Shown one piece after another: positions 45,596 to 54,936 of a DNA stretch of 64,000 nucleotides. Source of the stretch: a virus. The stretch is from IMG/VR virus record IMGVR_UViG_3300042869_000396, positions 1-64,000 of that record; one strand, 5' to 3'. Position 1 is the first letter of the stretch; each line of letters opens with the position of its first letter. Below the pieces are notes generated by a model. It was not told where the DNA came from. It did no database searches and was given only the letters and a program-made list of their open reading frames with translations. Both the position numbers and the translations under genes were made by a program.

Positions 45596-46696
45596 TTATA
45601 TAGCCGGCAATTCAGCATAGTCAATATTTTCTCCCATGACGCCGATAACATAGTTTGTGCTTTCTGTTTCTTGTAGAGCACTTTGTTTCTTGCTGGTATC
45701 TGTGTGCTTGTTGAACCACGGAATTGGAGTTGATTTTGGTGCGGCCTGAAGATACTTGATACCAATATCTTTTAATGCGCCCACTGCGGTATAATCTACA
45801 AAATCTTTTAGGATGTTGGCATTGAGTCCAATAACAGGACCTAACTTGAACAAATAGGTGGCCCATTCTTTTTCTTCACGAATAACATCCATGTAAAGTT
45901 GATACACTTCTGCATGGCATTCTTCTCGAGCTTCGACAAATCGAGCATCCTCTTTGACCACTTGATTGATCATATAAGCAGTCCACCCTTTGTGTAAGAG
46001 TTCATCTTGCAAGATCAATTGAATGATGTTGCCATTACCCATAAAGATTTTATTCTCTACCATGGCCAAGCTGGTGGCAAAGCTAACCATAAAGCGGAAC
46101 GCTTCTAGCGCATAGCTGGCATGTAGTGCCAACCAAACAGCCTTAACGTGTTCTTTCTCAGTAACCTCTTGTCCAAGTTCTTTACGGCAGTTAATAACGT
46201 GTAGCTTGTCATAGTAGTTGCCTACCGAACTGGCCATGTCTACAATTTCTCGAGTGTCATGGATGGTGTTGAACACATCCTTGGGTACATTGTAAATGTT
46301 ACGAATAATATGGCTGTAACTCTTACTGTGAATATTTGTTTCAAAGAATCCCCAGTTGTACATAAGTGCTTCTACTTCAGGGAGACTACACACCGGAGTA
46401 AATACCTGTGTTGGTCCACGACCTTGCAAACTATCCAGTGCTGTTTGACGAAGTAGGTTGCTAGTGAAGATATGTTTGACAGCATCGCTGGCATCTTTAA
46501 AATCGTTCGAATCTTTAGTCAAACTAATCTCTTCTGGTTGCCAAAAGAATCCTCGGGCAGTTGAATCAAAGTCTGCAATCTTTTTATATTTTACTTCTTC
46601 AAAGCGTTGAATGGTCACTGGCCCTGCTGGATCCAGAAACATCTTGCGATTGAGATAGTCTGTTTTTGTGGTTAGGTTATATTGTTGTTTGCTCAT
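45596..46696 (-). CDS. nrdB: ribonucleotide reductase class Ia small subunit
   Basis: This 366-residue protein has the diiron ligands Asp88 (LDSLQG), Glu119 (FETNIH), His123, a Glu in ALEAFRF and a Glu/His pair in LQDELLH, with radical Tyr127 (HSKSY). Between Glu119 and His123 there is one extra residue compared with the usual E-x-x-H. It pairs with NrdA to make dNTPs for phage replication. It overlaps nrdA by four bases. Confidence 0.95.
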   Translation of the reverse strand: MSKQQYNLTTKTDYLNRKMFLDPAGPVTIQRFEEVKYKKIADFDSTARGFFWQPEEISLTKDSNDFKDASDAVKHIFTSNLLRQTALDSLQGRGPTQVFTPVCSLPEVEALMYNWGFFETNIHSKSYSHIIRNIYNVPKDVFNTIHDTREIVDMASSVGNYYDKLHVINCRKELGQEVTEKEHVKAVWLALHASYALEAFRFMVSFATSLAMVENKIFMGNGNIIQLILQDELLHKGWTAYMINQVVKEDARFVEAREECHAEVYQLYMDVIREEKEWATYLFKLGPVIGLNANILKDFVDYTAVGALKDIGIKYLQAAPKSTPIPWFNKHTDTSKKQSALQETESTNYVIGVMGENIDYAELPAI

Positions 46697-49026
46697 AATT
46701 TACATGCCTCGCAGTCTTCGTCTTCGATTACTTCTCTTTCGTTATGGAACCCGTTGTAGTGTACTTCGGGAGTTGCTTCGGCCATTGCTTTGCTACCTGC
46801 CTTATTAATCAGGCTGTAGTAGAATGTTTTCAATCCCCACATGTGCGCCTGCATCAAATTTTTAGCAATCAATGTAGTAGGCACTTTACGATCTGCCCAG
46901 TGTGCTGGATTGTAGAATGTGTTAGTTGAAATTGATTGATCAACATAGGCAGCAAGAACTGCGGCTGTTTTCAAATAGCCATCACAGTCTTTCTGTTCCC
47001 ACATCATTTGATATTTGTTTTTTAGTTTATGGTATTCAGGAACAACCTGTACAAATGATCCTGCCTTTGATTCTTTAACTGATATTAGGCTCATGGGCAT
47101 TTCAATGCCATTGGTTGAGTTAATAACAACACTTGAACTTTCAACAGGGGCAATGGCCATCAATGTGGCATTACGCACACCGTACTGCTTCATATTACCA
47201 CGTAGTGTTTCCCAATCAAGTTCAGGAGCGAAGTCTGCCAGTTCATTAACACCCTTGGCACGAAGTTCCCAGGGAAAGACGCCTTGTCCATATCTAGTTT
47301 TATGACTCTCTGTACACGGGCCACGTTCTTTGGCTAATTCAACTGTGGCTTCTGTTAAGTAGAACGCTTGGTGCTCCATCCAGGTTTTAACATCCTGTAG
47401 TGCATCTTTCTCGCCATACTTGAGTCCACGCTTGGCATGCCAGTAGGCAAGATTTGTAACACCAATACCTAGTGGTTGTATCTCGTCGTTACTAAGTTTA
47501 CTCTGTATCGACAAGAAATCTTGATAGTCAAGAATGTTACACAGGCTACGCTGTAGAATCCTACAGGCTCTACGCATATCCTCTGGATTGCGGAACGATC
47601 CCCAGTTGATAGATCCCAGTGTACATAACGCTATGCGTCCACTATCGTCGTCTAATCGCTTAAATGAACGTGTGGGTAATAGGATCTCACAGCACAAGTT
47701 ACTTTGATAAATCGTATGGTACTCAGGATCAAAAGGTCCTTGGTTCATGACATTATCAATGAATACGAGATATATTCGACCCGTGTCTGTGCGCTCTTTT
47801 AGTATACCACTCTTGAACACTTCTTCGGCACTCATCGTTTTCTTACGGAGGCCTTTTTGTTTTTCGTACTTGACATAGAGTTCTTCAAACAACTCAGTGT
47901 CTTTGTAAAACGCTTCGTATAGGTCAGGTACTTCGTTGGGATCAAAGAAGGTTATGTCTTCTTTGTTTTTGAATCGTCTCCAGAAGAAGGCACTAAGCAC
48001 AACCCCATAATCCATATGACGGACTCGGGTTTCTTCTGTTCCTTGGTTGTTCTTAAGAACAATAAGATCATCAAACTGATGATGCCAAATAGGATAAAAA
48101 ACAGTAGCACTTGCATTACGAATACCTCCTTGACTGCAACTACGCAGGTCACCAAACCACTTCTTCAAGAAGGGTATCATACCTGTGTGCATAATCTCAC
48201 CACCACGGATGGGACTGCCTAATGGACGTAGTCGTCCAATTTCTAAACCAATGCCTGCACGTTTGCTGGCATACTTGGCCATCATTTCACCTGAAGCAAA
48301 AATACTATCCAAGTCATCATCACTGCGAATAAGTACGCACGAACTGAATTGTTTAGTAGGGGTACCGAGACCAGCAAGGACAGGAGTAGCAAGAGTAAAT
48401 AGACCATCGGAGGCTGCATTGTAGTATTCCTTGATATAACGCATACGTGATGCATTAGGTTCTTCTTTATGAAAAACAGTAGCGGCTGCAACCATATATC
48501 TAATTTGTGGAGTTTCGTATGTTTGTTTTGTACTACGATTTTTAACTAGATACTTTTCTATCAATTGCTCAATGGCAGCATATGAATATGTTTCATCCTT
48601 TTCATGATCCAACATGTCATTCATCTTGTTCCAGTCATCTTCTGTGTACCACACAAGTAGGTCTGGCGTGTACAGACCGGTGGCCACATTTGTCTTGACT
48701 ATTTCATATAGACTAGGGGGAGTGTAGCTACCGTAAACATCTTTACGCAACATGCTAACTCGCTGTTTGCCTGCTACATACTGATAATTGGTATGACCAA
48801 CGTCGGGATTGTTTTCAACGTCTATGAGATCCACAATGGCTCTTAGAGTGATTTCATCTACTTCTCTTGTGGTTATGCCGTCATAAAAATGTGGCTGTGC
48901 TTTGATCTCGATCATGCTTTGGCTAACATCTGCAATACCGCTACATACTTTTGCCACCTGTGCCTGCCATTTCTCAATGGTGAGTGGCTCTCGATCACCA
49001 TTTCTTTTGATTACTGTTATTTCCAT
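46693..49026 (-). CDS. nrdA: ribonucleotide reductase class Ia large subunit
   Basis: This 777-residue protein has an N-terminal ATP-cone (ITVIKRNGDREPLTIEKW), the substrate-site Cys in FSSCVLIRSDDDLDS, the radical Cys in NLCCEILLP, catalytic Glu, and the C-terminal CEACKL pair that meets glutaredoxin. No intron or split is seen. It reduces ribonucleotides with NrdB. AATAAATATC lies 22 bases before the ATG. Confidence 0.96.
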   Translation of the reverse strand: MEITVIKRNGDREPLTIEKWQAQVAKVCSGIADVSQSMIEIKAQPHFYDGITTREVDEITLRAIVDLIDVENNPDVGHTNYQYVAGKQRVSMLRKDVYGSYTPPSLYEIVKTNVATGLYTPDLLVWYTEDDWNKMNDMLDHEKDETYSYAAIEQLIEKYLVKNRSTKQTYETPQIRYMVAAATVFHKEEPNASRMRYIKEYYNAASDGLFTLATPVLAGLGTPTKQFSSCVLIRSDDDLDSIFASGEMMAKYASKRAGIGLEIGRLRPLGSPIRGGEIMHTGMIPFLKKWFGDLRSCSQGGIRNASATVFYPIWHHQFDDLIVLKNNQGTEETRVRHMDYGVVLSAFFWRRFKNKEDITFFDPNEVPDLYEAFYKDTELFEELYVKYEKQKGLRKKTMSAEEVFKSGILKERTDTGRIYLVFIDNVMNQGPFDPEYHTIYQSNLCCEILLPTRSFKRLDDDSGRIALCTLGSINWGSFRNPEDMRRACRILQRSLCNILDYQDFLSIQSKLSNDEIQPLGIGVTNLAYWHAKRGLKYGEKDALQDVKTWMEHQAFYLTEATVELAKERGPCTESHKTRYGQGVFPWELRAKGVNELADFAPELDWETLRGNMKQYGVRNATLMAIAPVESSSVVINSTNGIEMPMSLISVKESKAGSFVQVVPEYHKLKNKYQMMWEQKDCDGYLKTAAVLAAYVDQSISTNTFYNPAHWADRKVPTTLIAKNLMQAHMWGLKTFYYSLINKAGSKAMAEATPEVHYNGFHNEREVIEDEDCEACKL

Positions 49027-49039
49027 CTATGTCTCTACT

Positions 49040-49567
49040 TTATTTGATATTTATTGGTAATGCCGAACTGGACCACACGATGTCGGTTTTGATTTCTTGT
49101 AACACATTAAGATCATGAGCTATCCTTGGTTCGTAGTTTAACACAGCGTTATCTGCTACTAGAAAGAATTTTGAATCGTGATCTTTGGGGAGCATAGACT
49201 TATGTATCTCACAAACGGTATCCATAAACCGCTGTGTTAATTTAATAGTATACAGCATGCCGAGACAAATAGCAAGATCATCTAGCTTGCCGTCGATAAC
49301 CAAATGCCAAGGGTCAGGCCAAGTGTTTGGTTGTTGGGGGTCTAAGAAAGGATTGACAAACGGAGCATGGCTCCAGAGTTCAGCAACATCACTTAATGGA
49401 GTGGCGCTGACTTCTAAACTATCTCTGAACTGCTTCCATTTAAATAATCTTTCGTTTCCGTAAAGATCAAACACCGTACGATATTGAATATGATATCGTT
49501 CCAGTTTGACCGGAAGACAGCGGATTTCGATATGACAACAACAGTGTTTCAATTCCACTGTCGCCAT
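49040..49567 (-). CDS. conserved phage hypothetical protein
   Basis: This 175-residue protein has a beta-rich N-terminal half (CHIEIRCLPVKLERYHIQYRTVFDLYGNE) and SHAPFVNPFLDPQQPNTWPDPWHLV near its middle. It overlaps the tail protein gene by 101 bases in another frame. I recall relatives in T4-like marine phages; function unknown. Confidence 0.65.
   Translation of the reverse strand: MATVELKHCCCHIEIRCLPVKLERYHIQYRTVFDLYGNERLFKWKQFRDSLEVSATPLSDVAELWSHAPFVNPFLDPQQPNTWPDPWHLVIDGKLDDLAICLGMLYTIKLTQRFMDTVCEIHKSMLPKDHDSKFFLVADNAVLNYEPRIAHDLNVLQEIKTDIVWSSSALPINIK
49048..49055 (-). promoter_or_regulatory. late-type promoter box
   Basis: AATAAATA on the minus strand, 22 bases upstream of nrdA. Confidence 0.5.
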
Positions 49568-51059
49568 CGTTGTCTTTTAATTCTACATTAAAAACAAAAT
49601 CTGTCATAAGAATCCCCTCTGGTGTAGATGAACTGGGTGATGAATACACGTAGTTGTCGGAGAATGTAAATTCGCCTACTGACTCAGTGACCATTACCAC
49701 TATTTGTCCTGCTCGTGAATGATCGCCTAACTGTAAAACATAATCTATGTAGGTATATCTGTTGAATGCTGCAAATACTGACAGTGGTTTAAAACCGTCT
49801 GATAGATAGATTATTTCATAATTCATATCTATCAAACTGACCCTGGAGGCGTTTTCAACTTCTGTTATTGCAGGTCTAGTACTCACTGCGGTGAATCCTG
49901 CTGCTTGATGTCTGTTGCTGGTGCTGTCAATCACAGTATTGCCATTTTTCTCTCCAAACTTGACGATACTGGATGTTGGCGTGGCTGCGTTGTTGGTGTT
50001 GTTGCCGCAGTTGATGAATCTGGAACGTTGTATAACTGTGCCTGTACCATTGTCAGATATAAAGGCGTGTGCGGCAATTTCTTCAAACTCACAGTCAAAG
50101 ACACGCCATAGGTTTCCTTGGCCGGGTACACCGTTAATCACTATTGCGGTGTTGCAGACAAAAAATCTACAGCCGTCAAATTTCACGCTGGTATCAAAAC
50201 TTGGCGGAGCACTGGAATCTATGGTAATCTGATCAGATCTCACGGCCAACGGAGTTGATTGCCACACACAGTCTTTGAGCGTGATGTTGGTTACTTTAGT
50301 ACCATCAAGACTGTTTTCCCAGTACAATGATGGATTGGAGTTTTGAATATCACCAACGATAGGGTCTCCCAACACATAGCCGCTGGTCCATTTTACATTG
50401 GTGAACGCACTATCTGCTACTCCGGTTAATACCGTTTGACCTTGATTGTGATCAATTGTTAAATTACTGATATTGACATCGGTTGGTCTATTGCCACTGG
50501 TGAATTCTGCAACTTCTTGACCGTTAGCTGTGACAAATAAAATACTGTTGTTGCCTATCTGCAGAATAGCACCGTCTCTGGTTTCGCCTTGTATCTTTGC
50601 CGTGCTAGGAATTTTTAAGTTGCTGCTGAAAAAATATGTGCCGTTGGGGATCAGCAGAGTTTTTTTGAATCTAGGATCTATGTTTCTAAACAATTCATTC
50701 AAGGCATTTTGAAAAAATGGCACACAGTCTGTGCTGCCATCCGGTATGGCTCCAAAATCCAACACACTGACATATTCATCTAATTTGGTCTGAAGTGACC
50801 TGGCAACACTTTGCGCTATAGAAGGTTCAGATTCACTGAATCTATAACTGGCTGCAAGTTCTAATATGTTATCATGCTCGGTGAGCACTTTGGTATTGCC
50901 AACATAAGGGGCACCGTCAGCCACGCTGCCGTTACCTATGAACAGTTCCTGGGAATCTACTGCCCATGCAAATTCTGCCGCGCTCAGTTGAGGAACACCG
51001 ATTCCTGCATTTTTAAGGCCTCTTCTGACCTGGATTTTTGATATCTGGACAACAGCCAT
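49467..51059 (-). CDS. tail protein with pectate-lyase-like beta-helix
   Basis: This 530-residue protein has an N-terminal domain with IQVRRGLKNAGIGVPQLSAAEFAWAVDSQELFIGNG (seen in phage tail and tropism proteins), then LDFGAIPDGSTDCVPFFQNAL (pectate-lyase-like start) and a long beta-helix with alternating DNITIDxS-type turns. It may bind or cut host glycans. A GATAAATAC late box lies 24 bases upstream. Confidence 0.78.
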   Translation of the reverse strand: MAVVQISKIQVRRGLKNAGIGVPQLSAAEFAWAVDSQELFIGNGSVADGAPYVGNTKVLTEHDNILELAASYRFSESEPSIAQSVARSLQTKLDEYVSVLDFGAIPDGSTDCVPFFQNALNELFRNIDPRFKKTLLIPNGTYFFSSNLKIPSTAKIQGETRDGAILQIGNNSILFVTANGQEVAEFTSGNRPTDVNISNLTIDHNQGQTVLTGVADSAFTNVKWTSGYVLGDPIVGDIQNSNPSLYWENSLDGTKVTNITLKDCVWQSTPLAVRSDQITIDSSAPPSFDTSVKFDGCRFFVCNTAIVINGVPGQGNLWRVFDCEFEEIAAHAFISDNGTGTVIQRSRFINCGNNTNNAATPTSSIVKFGEKNGNTVIDSTSNRHQAAGFTAVSTRPAITEVENASRVSLIDMNYEIIYLSDGFKPLSVFAAFNRYTYIDYVLQLGDHSRAGQIVVMVTESVGEFTFSDNYVYSSPSSSTPEGILMTDFVFNVELKDNDGDSGIETLLLSYRNPLSSGQTGTISYSISYGV

Positions 51060-51082
51060 AGTAGTAAATTCCCGTTATAGAG

Positions 51083-51090
51083 TATTTATC
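51083..51090 (-). promoter_or_regulatory. late-type promoter GATAAATA
   Basis: GATAAATAC on the minus strand upstream of the tail protein gene, overlapping the stop of the nuclease gene. Confidence 0.55.
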
Positions 51091-51781
51091 TTCCTAGACT
51101 GTAGTATTCCTCTACCTTGTTTAACCAAGCGTCCTGCCATTTGTTGAAGTCTGCAGGCTCTAGAGTAAACTGTTGATATTCAAAAGCACGACTGCACATA
51201 AAGATAACACCCTTGCGAATATCTGTGCCGTAGACTTCATTATGTGCTAGTATATAGGCCATCAGTTGTAGATAGTAATCTTCCACCCACTCTGCTTTCT
51301 TGGGCTTGTTGGTCTGCTTGTAATCCATTACCGCAGGCTCGCCTTCGTGTATGCCCACTAGGTCAGTGGTGCCCGAGAATAGACCGGGAAAGTACAGGCT
51401 CTGTTCCATGGCCCATATTTCGTTTACCTTGCTTAGTCCGTTTTCAATAATCACATCAGCCATTTTATTGGCCTGTATGTGTACAGGATTATTTCCAGGT
51501 TGACGTTGCATGCCGCACACAAAACGTTCTAGATTGCCGTGCATGGCTGTGCCTACACCTGCGGCTTCTGTGGTAATTTGTTGTGCCTTGGCATGCCCAA
51601 TTCTATCACGCCATTCATTCAAATGGGTCATGTCTTTAGTAGCACCAAGTATAGTGGTCACTGATGGAAGGCTTTCGCCGTCCGGAGTAAGATATACTCG
51701 CTTGCGAGTAATTGGATCGTTGACCTGTTGACAGGGCTTATATTGAAATTTTTCTACAAAGGGAGGTGGAGATATAGTCAT
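51086..51781 (-). CDS. PD-(D/E)XK nuclease (RecB/Cas4-like)
   Basis: This 231-residue protein has GTAMHGNLERF (His of the N-terminal motif), FSGTTDLVGIHEGEPAVMDYKQTNKPKK (the D...DxK catalytic core) and YYLQLMAYILA (QhxxY motif). It resembles phage exonucleases of the RecB/Cas4 group. It may process DNA ends in recombination or degrade host DNA. A sigma70-like promoter lies eight bases upstream. Confidence 0.85.
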   Translation of the reverse strand: MTISPPPFVEKFQYKPCQQVNDPITRKRVYLTPDGESLPSVTTILGATKDMTHLNEWRDRIGHAKAQQITTEAAGVGTAMHGNLERFVCGMQRQPGNNPVHIQANKMADVIIENGLSKVNEIWAMEQSLYFPGLFSGTTDLVGIHEGEPAVMDYKQTNKPKKAEWVEDYYLQLMAYILAHNEVYGTDIRKGVIFMCSRAFEYQQFTLEPADFNKWQDAWLNKVEEYYSLGR

Positions 51782-51788
51782 ACTGTAT

Positions 51789-51817
51789 ATATTACAGGAA
51801 AACTACGGGGACGTCAA
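51789..51817 (-). promoter_or_regulatory. sigma70-type promoter
   Basis: TTGACG, 17 bases, TAATAT on the minus strand, directly before the nuclease gene. Confidence 0.65.
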
Positions 51818-52200
51818 GTCTGGGGTGTTGCTTGTGATTGTGCCAATTGTCCGGCCGCTGCTGATGCTGCTGTTTGGTCTACTGCTGTTTGACTATCTTC
51901 TGGGGATTTGGTTCCGTCACCTTTTGGCTCTTCGTCTGGTGCACCTGGTACGTTTAGTTCAATGCCGTCAGCGTTAAAATTCTTAACCATCTGCTGAATA
52001 GTTGGTATTGAATCGTACATGGCCTTGAATGTTTCGTAGTCTGCTGTTAGTTCAAATCCATTTGTGGCTAGAACTTTGTTGAGTCCATTCCAATTTAATT
52101 TAGCAGGCGCCTTCTTACTGGCGGCACGACCAATGTAATTACGAAGAACCATAACGAATCGATCACCTTCATCATCGCCGCTAAATTCAAAAAATCTCAT
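51814..52200 (-). CDS. hypothetical virion-type protein
   Basis: This 128-residue protein begins MRFFEFSGDDEGDRFVMVLRNYIGRAA. It has a globular N-terminal part and a disordered Ala/Gln/Asp tail. The MRFFEF start is like those at 26118, 52197 and 55907. It overlaps its neighbour by four bases. Scaffold or packaged-protein roles are possible. Confidence 0.6.
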   Translation of the reverse strand: MRFFEFSGDDEGDRFVMVLRNYIGRAASKKAPAKLNWNGLNKVLATNGFELTADYETFKAMYDSIPTIQQMVKNFNADGIELNVPGAPDEEPKGDGTKSPEDSQTAVDQTAASAAAGQLAQSQATPQT

Positions 52201-52475
52201 TTTATAGCCGCCAACTGTTTTTGTAATTCAGCAAGTTCTTCTTGCTTTGATTTTATTTGATCTTGAATTTGTTTTTTTTGATTGGCGCGATCCAACGCCT
52301 GCTGTGCCATCATCTTTTGTTGCATCTGCGGATCTTGAGCAGGAGCAGCAGTAGGTGCAGGACCTGCTGCTGGTGCAGCACCTAACGGCGCTCCAGGGGT
52401 GCCAGGAGCAACCGTTGGGGCAAGTTCTCTAATTTTTAAGAAGTCGCCCTCGTTGGTGATGTCAAAAAATTTCAT
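52197..52475 (-). CDS. hypothetical protein, Pro/Ala-rich with coiled-coil end
   Basis: This 92-residue protein begins MKFFDITNEGDF, then a Pro/Ala-rich linker, and ends in a Gln/Lys-rich coiled coil (KQIQDQIKSKQEELAELQ). It overlaps both neighbours by four bases. Confidence 0.6.
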   Translation of the reverse strand: MKFFDITNEGDFLKIRELAPTVAPGTPGAPLGAAPAAGPAPTAAPAQDPQMQQKMMAQQALDRANQKKQIQDQIKSKQEELAELQKQLAAIK

Positions 52476-54013
52476 CCTGCCAATACTTTCATCAAACGGC
52501 TTTGACGATCAATGCTTTCACGCTGTTCACGTCCTGCATCACCTAGGCCCCCTGCTGCTGGTTCAGCTGCATCAAAGTCGTCACCTGCAACTTCGTCGCC
52601 CATATCCATTCCTGGCTCGGCATTCATGGCGTCTGGTTCTGCAGGAGCTGCCATGTCTGCACCTGGCTCGCCGCCTAGCATTTCAGCACTTTGTTCTTCG
52701 CCAGTAAGTGCTCTCACGCTGGAAGCTAGGGCCTCGCGAGTAGCTTTGAGATTTTCTAGTGCCGATTGGATAGCCGGAGCTGATGCAGATATAAACTGCT
52801 TGGCCTGCTCTTGTCCCATTTCGTCACGGATAGAATCGCCTAACTGTAATAGAGTATCGTTCTCCATACCAGAAAGTTCCTCGATCCAACGGCCAACTCT
52901 GTCAACCATTGTCTTTGCTGTGACAATCGCAGACGCTTGCTGGATTTCACCTTCTCTTAGATTACGCATATTATCTCCTGTATTTTTTGATTCTGTTTCA
53001 ATTGATTCTTTCATGTTGGCTTCAATCCATTGCATGACATCCCAAAGGTCATTGACCAGTTGATTAGGGCGGACTGGTTCGCCGCCACCACGTTCTGCCA
53101 TTTTAGATTGTGCTCTAATTGCCGCTAGTAAATTAATTGCATCTTCTGCATTATTAATATACGCTTCATTCTGTAGACTTTCGCCTTGATTAAAAGTTCC
53201 ATAGTCTTCATCGCCACCATGACCTGCTGATGCTAGGGCATATGCATCATCGGTGTCGCCGCCTTCGTCGTCTGATCCTTGTACAACATAACTAATTTCG
53301 GATTCTAGATCTTGAATATACGAATCTATATTGCGAAGTTCGCCGCCATCTTGATCGGAATAAGAATTCCAAATTTCATCGATGGCAGACTCAATATCAC
53401 CCTTGCTTAGAGCCGCCATAATTTTATCATAGTCGGGATCACCGTAGCCGCCAATTTCATTCATATCTTCGTCGAATTTCTTAAGAAGATCTACTACCGC
53501 TTGTTCGTCAAAGTTGCCACCTTCCGTCATACCTTCTTGTACTGGTTGGCCATTATCATATTGTCCAAATTGTCCAGCAGGGAAATCGCCTACTTCGTAA
53601 TCTTCCGGATTAGGTGATTCAGTGTCAATCCATGCCTGTGCTTCGTCTGGACTATTAAAAGGACCGTGGTATGGATCACGTTGGCCAGAACGTGGTCCCA
53701 AGAGCATTACATAGAACGCTTGTGCTTCTTCTAGTTGTGTGTTGTCAACAATAGGCTCATCACGCTCTGCAAGTTCTGCAACAATAGCATCGTGCATGAA
53801 CTGTGCCTGTGTTAGAGCATCGTTTTCCACCGTTTCGTTGAAGTTAGAACTGCTACGGGCCGTGTAGATCTGTGTGCGTAGTTTATTACGTGCATCTTCC
53901 AGCTGTTCAACACTGAATGTTTCTAAGTTTAGTTTACGCCCAAAAGTTTTAGACAACGATTCATTTAGTCTTTTAGATGATCTATTGAATGCAAAAAGGT
54001 CTGTTGTTTTCAT
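52472..54013 (-). CDS. acidic scaffold-like phage protein
   Basis: This 513-residue protein is very acidic and rich in Ala, Gln and Asp. It has a basic start (FGRKLNLETFSVEQLEDARNKLRTQIYTARSSSNF), a VMLLGPRSGQRDPYHGPFNSPDEAQAWI segment and long helical and disordered stretches. The composition fits a prohead core or scaffold, but no domain is clear. GAATAAATATAC lies 25 bases upstream. Confidence 0.6.
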   Translation of the reverse strand: MKTTDLFAFNRSSKRLNESLSKTFGRKLNLETFSVEQLEDARNKLRTQIYTARSSSNFNETVENDALTQAQFMHDAIVAELAERDEPIVDNTQLEEAQAFYVMLLGPRSGQRDPYHGPFNSPDEAQAWIDTESPNPEDYEVGDFPAGQFGQYDNGQPVQEGMTEGGNFDEQAVVDLLKKFDEDMNEIGGYGDPDYDKIMAALSKGDIESAIDEIWNSYSDQDGGELRNIDSYIQDLESEISYVVQGSDDEGGDTDDAYALASAGHGGDEDYGTFNQGESLQNEAYINNAEDAINLLAAIRAQSKMAERGGGEPVRPNQLVNDLWDVMQWIEANMKESIETESKNTGDNMRNLREGEIQQASAIVTAKTMVDRVGRWIEELSGMENDTLLQLGDSIRDEMGQEQAKQFISASAPAIQSALENLKATREALASSVRALTGEEQSAEMLGGEPGADMAAPAEPDAMNAEPGMDMGDEVAGDDFDAAEPAAGGLGDAGREQRESIDRQSRLMKVLAG

Positions 54014-54046
54014 ATTAGTTAAGGTCCAGAATGATAGTATATTTAT

Positions 54047-54487
54047 TCATATGCAGGTCAATCGCTGCACAATGTTTTTGGCATTTATAGCTCGATCTCT
54101 GCTTTCACAGTATCTAGCCCATAACATGTCTGCACGGTTGTGATCATGTTTGAGCTGTGCTTTTTGATATTGAGCACGAAGCATTTGACTGTCATGGTAC
54201 CAGCGGCCGTACTCCTGATCTGCCCTATGCAGCTTATCAGCGTGAATTGACAGTTTGTTTACAGCCAACATATTGGCCAATCGTATGGCTGCTGCATTTA
54301 GGTAAATGTCTTTGTAAAGCCAGGTGTCATTATATCTAAGGTGTTTGACAATGCCTTCGCTGACAATGAGTACATCGCCCACAAGGATTCCTTCTGCGAC
54401 TTTAACTGGGAGAATTTGATGTTTTTCAATTAATCTTTGTTGTGCAGAACTAACTACTTGCTCTAAGCGTTTAGAAATGTTAGTCAT
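54047..54487 (-). CDS. conserved phage hypothetical protein
   Basis: This 146-residue, mostly helical protein has KVAEGILVGDVLIVSEGIVKHLR and a basic, His-rich second half (MLRAQYQKAQLKHDHNRADMLWARYCESRDRAINAKNIV). I recall relatives in T4-like marine phages. The function is unknown. Confidence 0.65.
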   Translation of the reverse strand: MTNISKRLEQVVSSAQQRLIEKHQILPVKVAEGILVGDVLIVSEGIVKHLRYNDTWLYKDIYLNAAAIRLANMLAVNKLSIHADKLHRADQEYGRWYHDSQMLRAQYQKAQLKHDHNRADMLWARYCESRDRAINAKNIVQRLTCI

Positions 54488-54529
54488 AAAAAAAGGACCT
54501 ATGGCCCTTATTTAATTGTATTCAACCTG

Positions 54530-54835
54530 TCACTTGAACAAGCTGGCAAATGTTGCAGAGTGGCCGGATAAAAAGCCCAACACTGCTATGCCGCCTGCTG
54601 TCATATAGATCCATTTTTGTTTGAAACGTTCTAATTCTGTAATTTTACTGGCCAATTGACTATGTTGTTCACAGCTTGCTCCGTACATGTCATCTAATTT
54701 GGCCATGACACTGTCGCGAGTCTTGTCTAGACAGTCGTGCATGTCTTTGACATCAACCTTGATCTCGTCTAATTTTTCGTCTAGGTTTGCTACCTTGGTC
54801 TCTACTACACCAAGTCGTTCTACGGTTGTGGCCAT
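54530..54835 (-). CDS. coiled-coil membrane protein, hemolysin XhlA-like
   Basis: This 101-residue protein is a coiled coil (VVETKVANLDEKLDEIKVDVKDM) followed by one C-terminal membrane helix (WIYMTAGGIAVLGFLSG). This plan resembles XhlA-type holin partners. It could be a lysis or envelope protein. A GATAAATAC late box lies ~95 bases upstream. Confidence 0.65.
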   Translation of the reverse strand: MATTVERLGVVETKVANLDEKLDEIKVDVKDMHDCLDKTRDSVMAKLDDMYGASCEQHSQLASKITELERFKQKWIYMTAGGIAVLGFLSGHSATFASLFK

Positions 54836-54928
54836 TATGGCTGTTTCCTTTTATGTTAAGTCAAGTGCTCGCTCCGAGCCATGTGCCTAAGTGTTCCGAA
54901 ATGCCTAATGGTTTTGCCTGTTAAATTG

Positions 54929-54936
54929 TATTTATC
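54929..54936 (-). promoter_or_regulatory. late-type promoter GATAAATA
   Basis: GGGATAAATACAATT on the minus strand upstream of the coiled-coil membrane protein. Confidence 0.55.

Noticed and set aside
47952-48155. 67-codon minus-strand hydrophobic frame inside nrdA
   Set aside because: Out-of-frame shadow of nrdA without a start signal.
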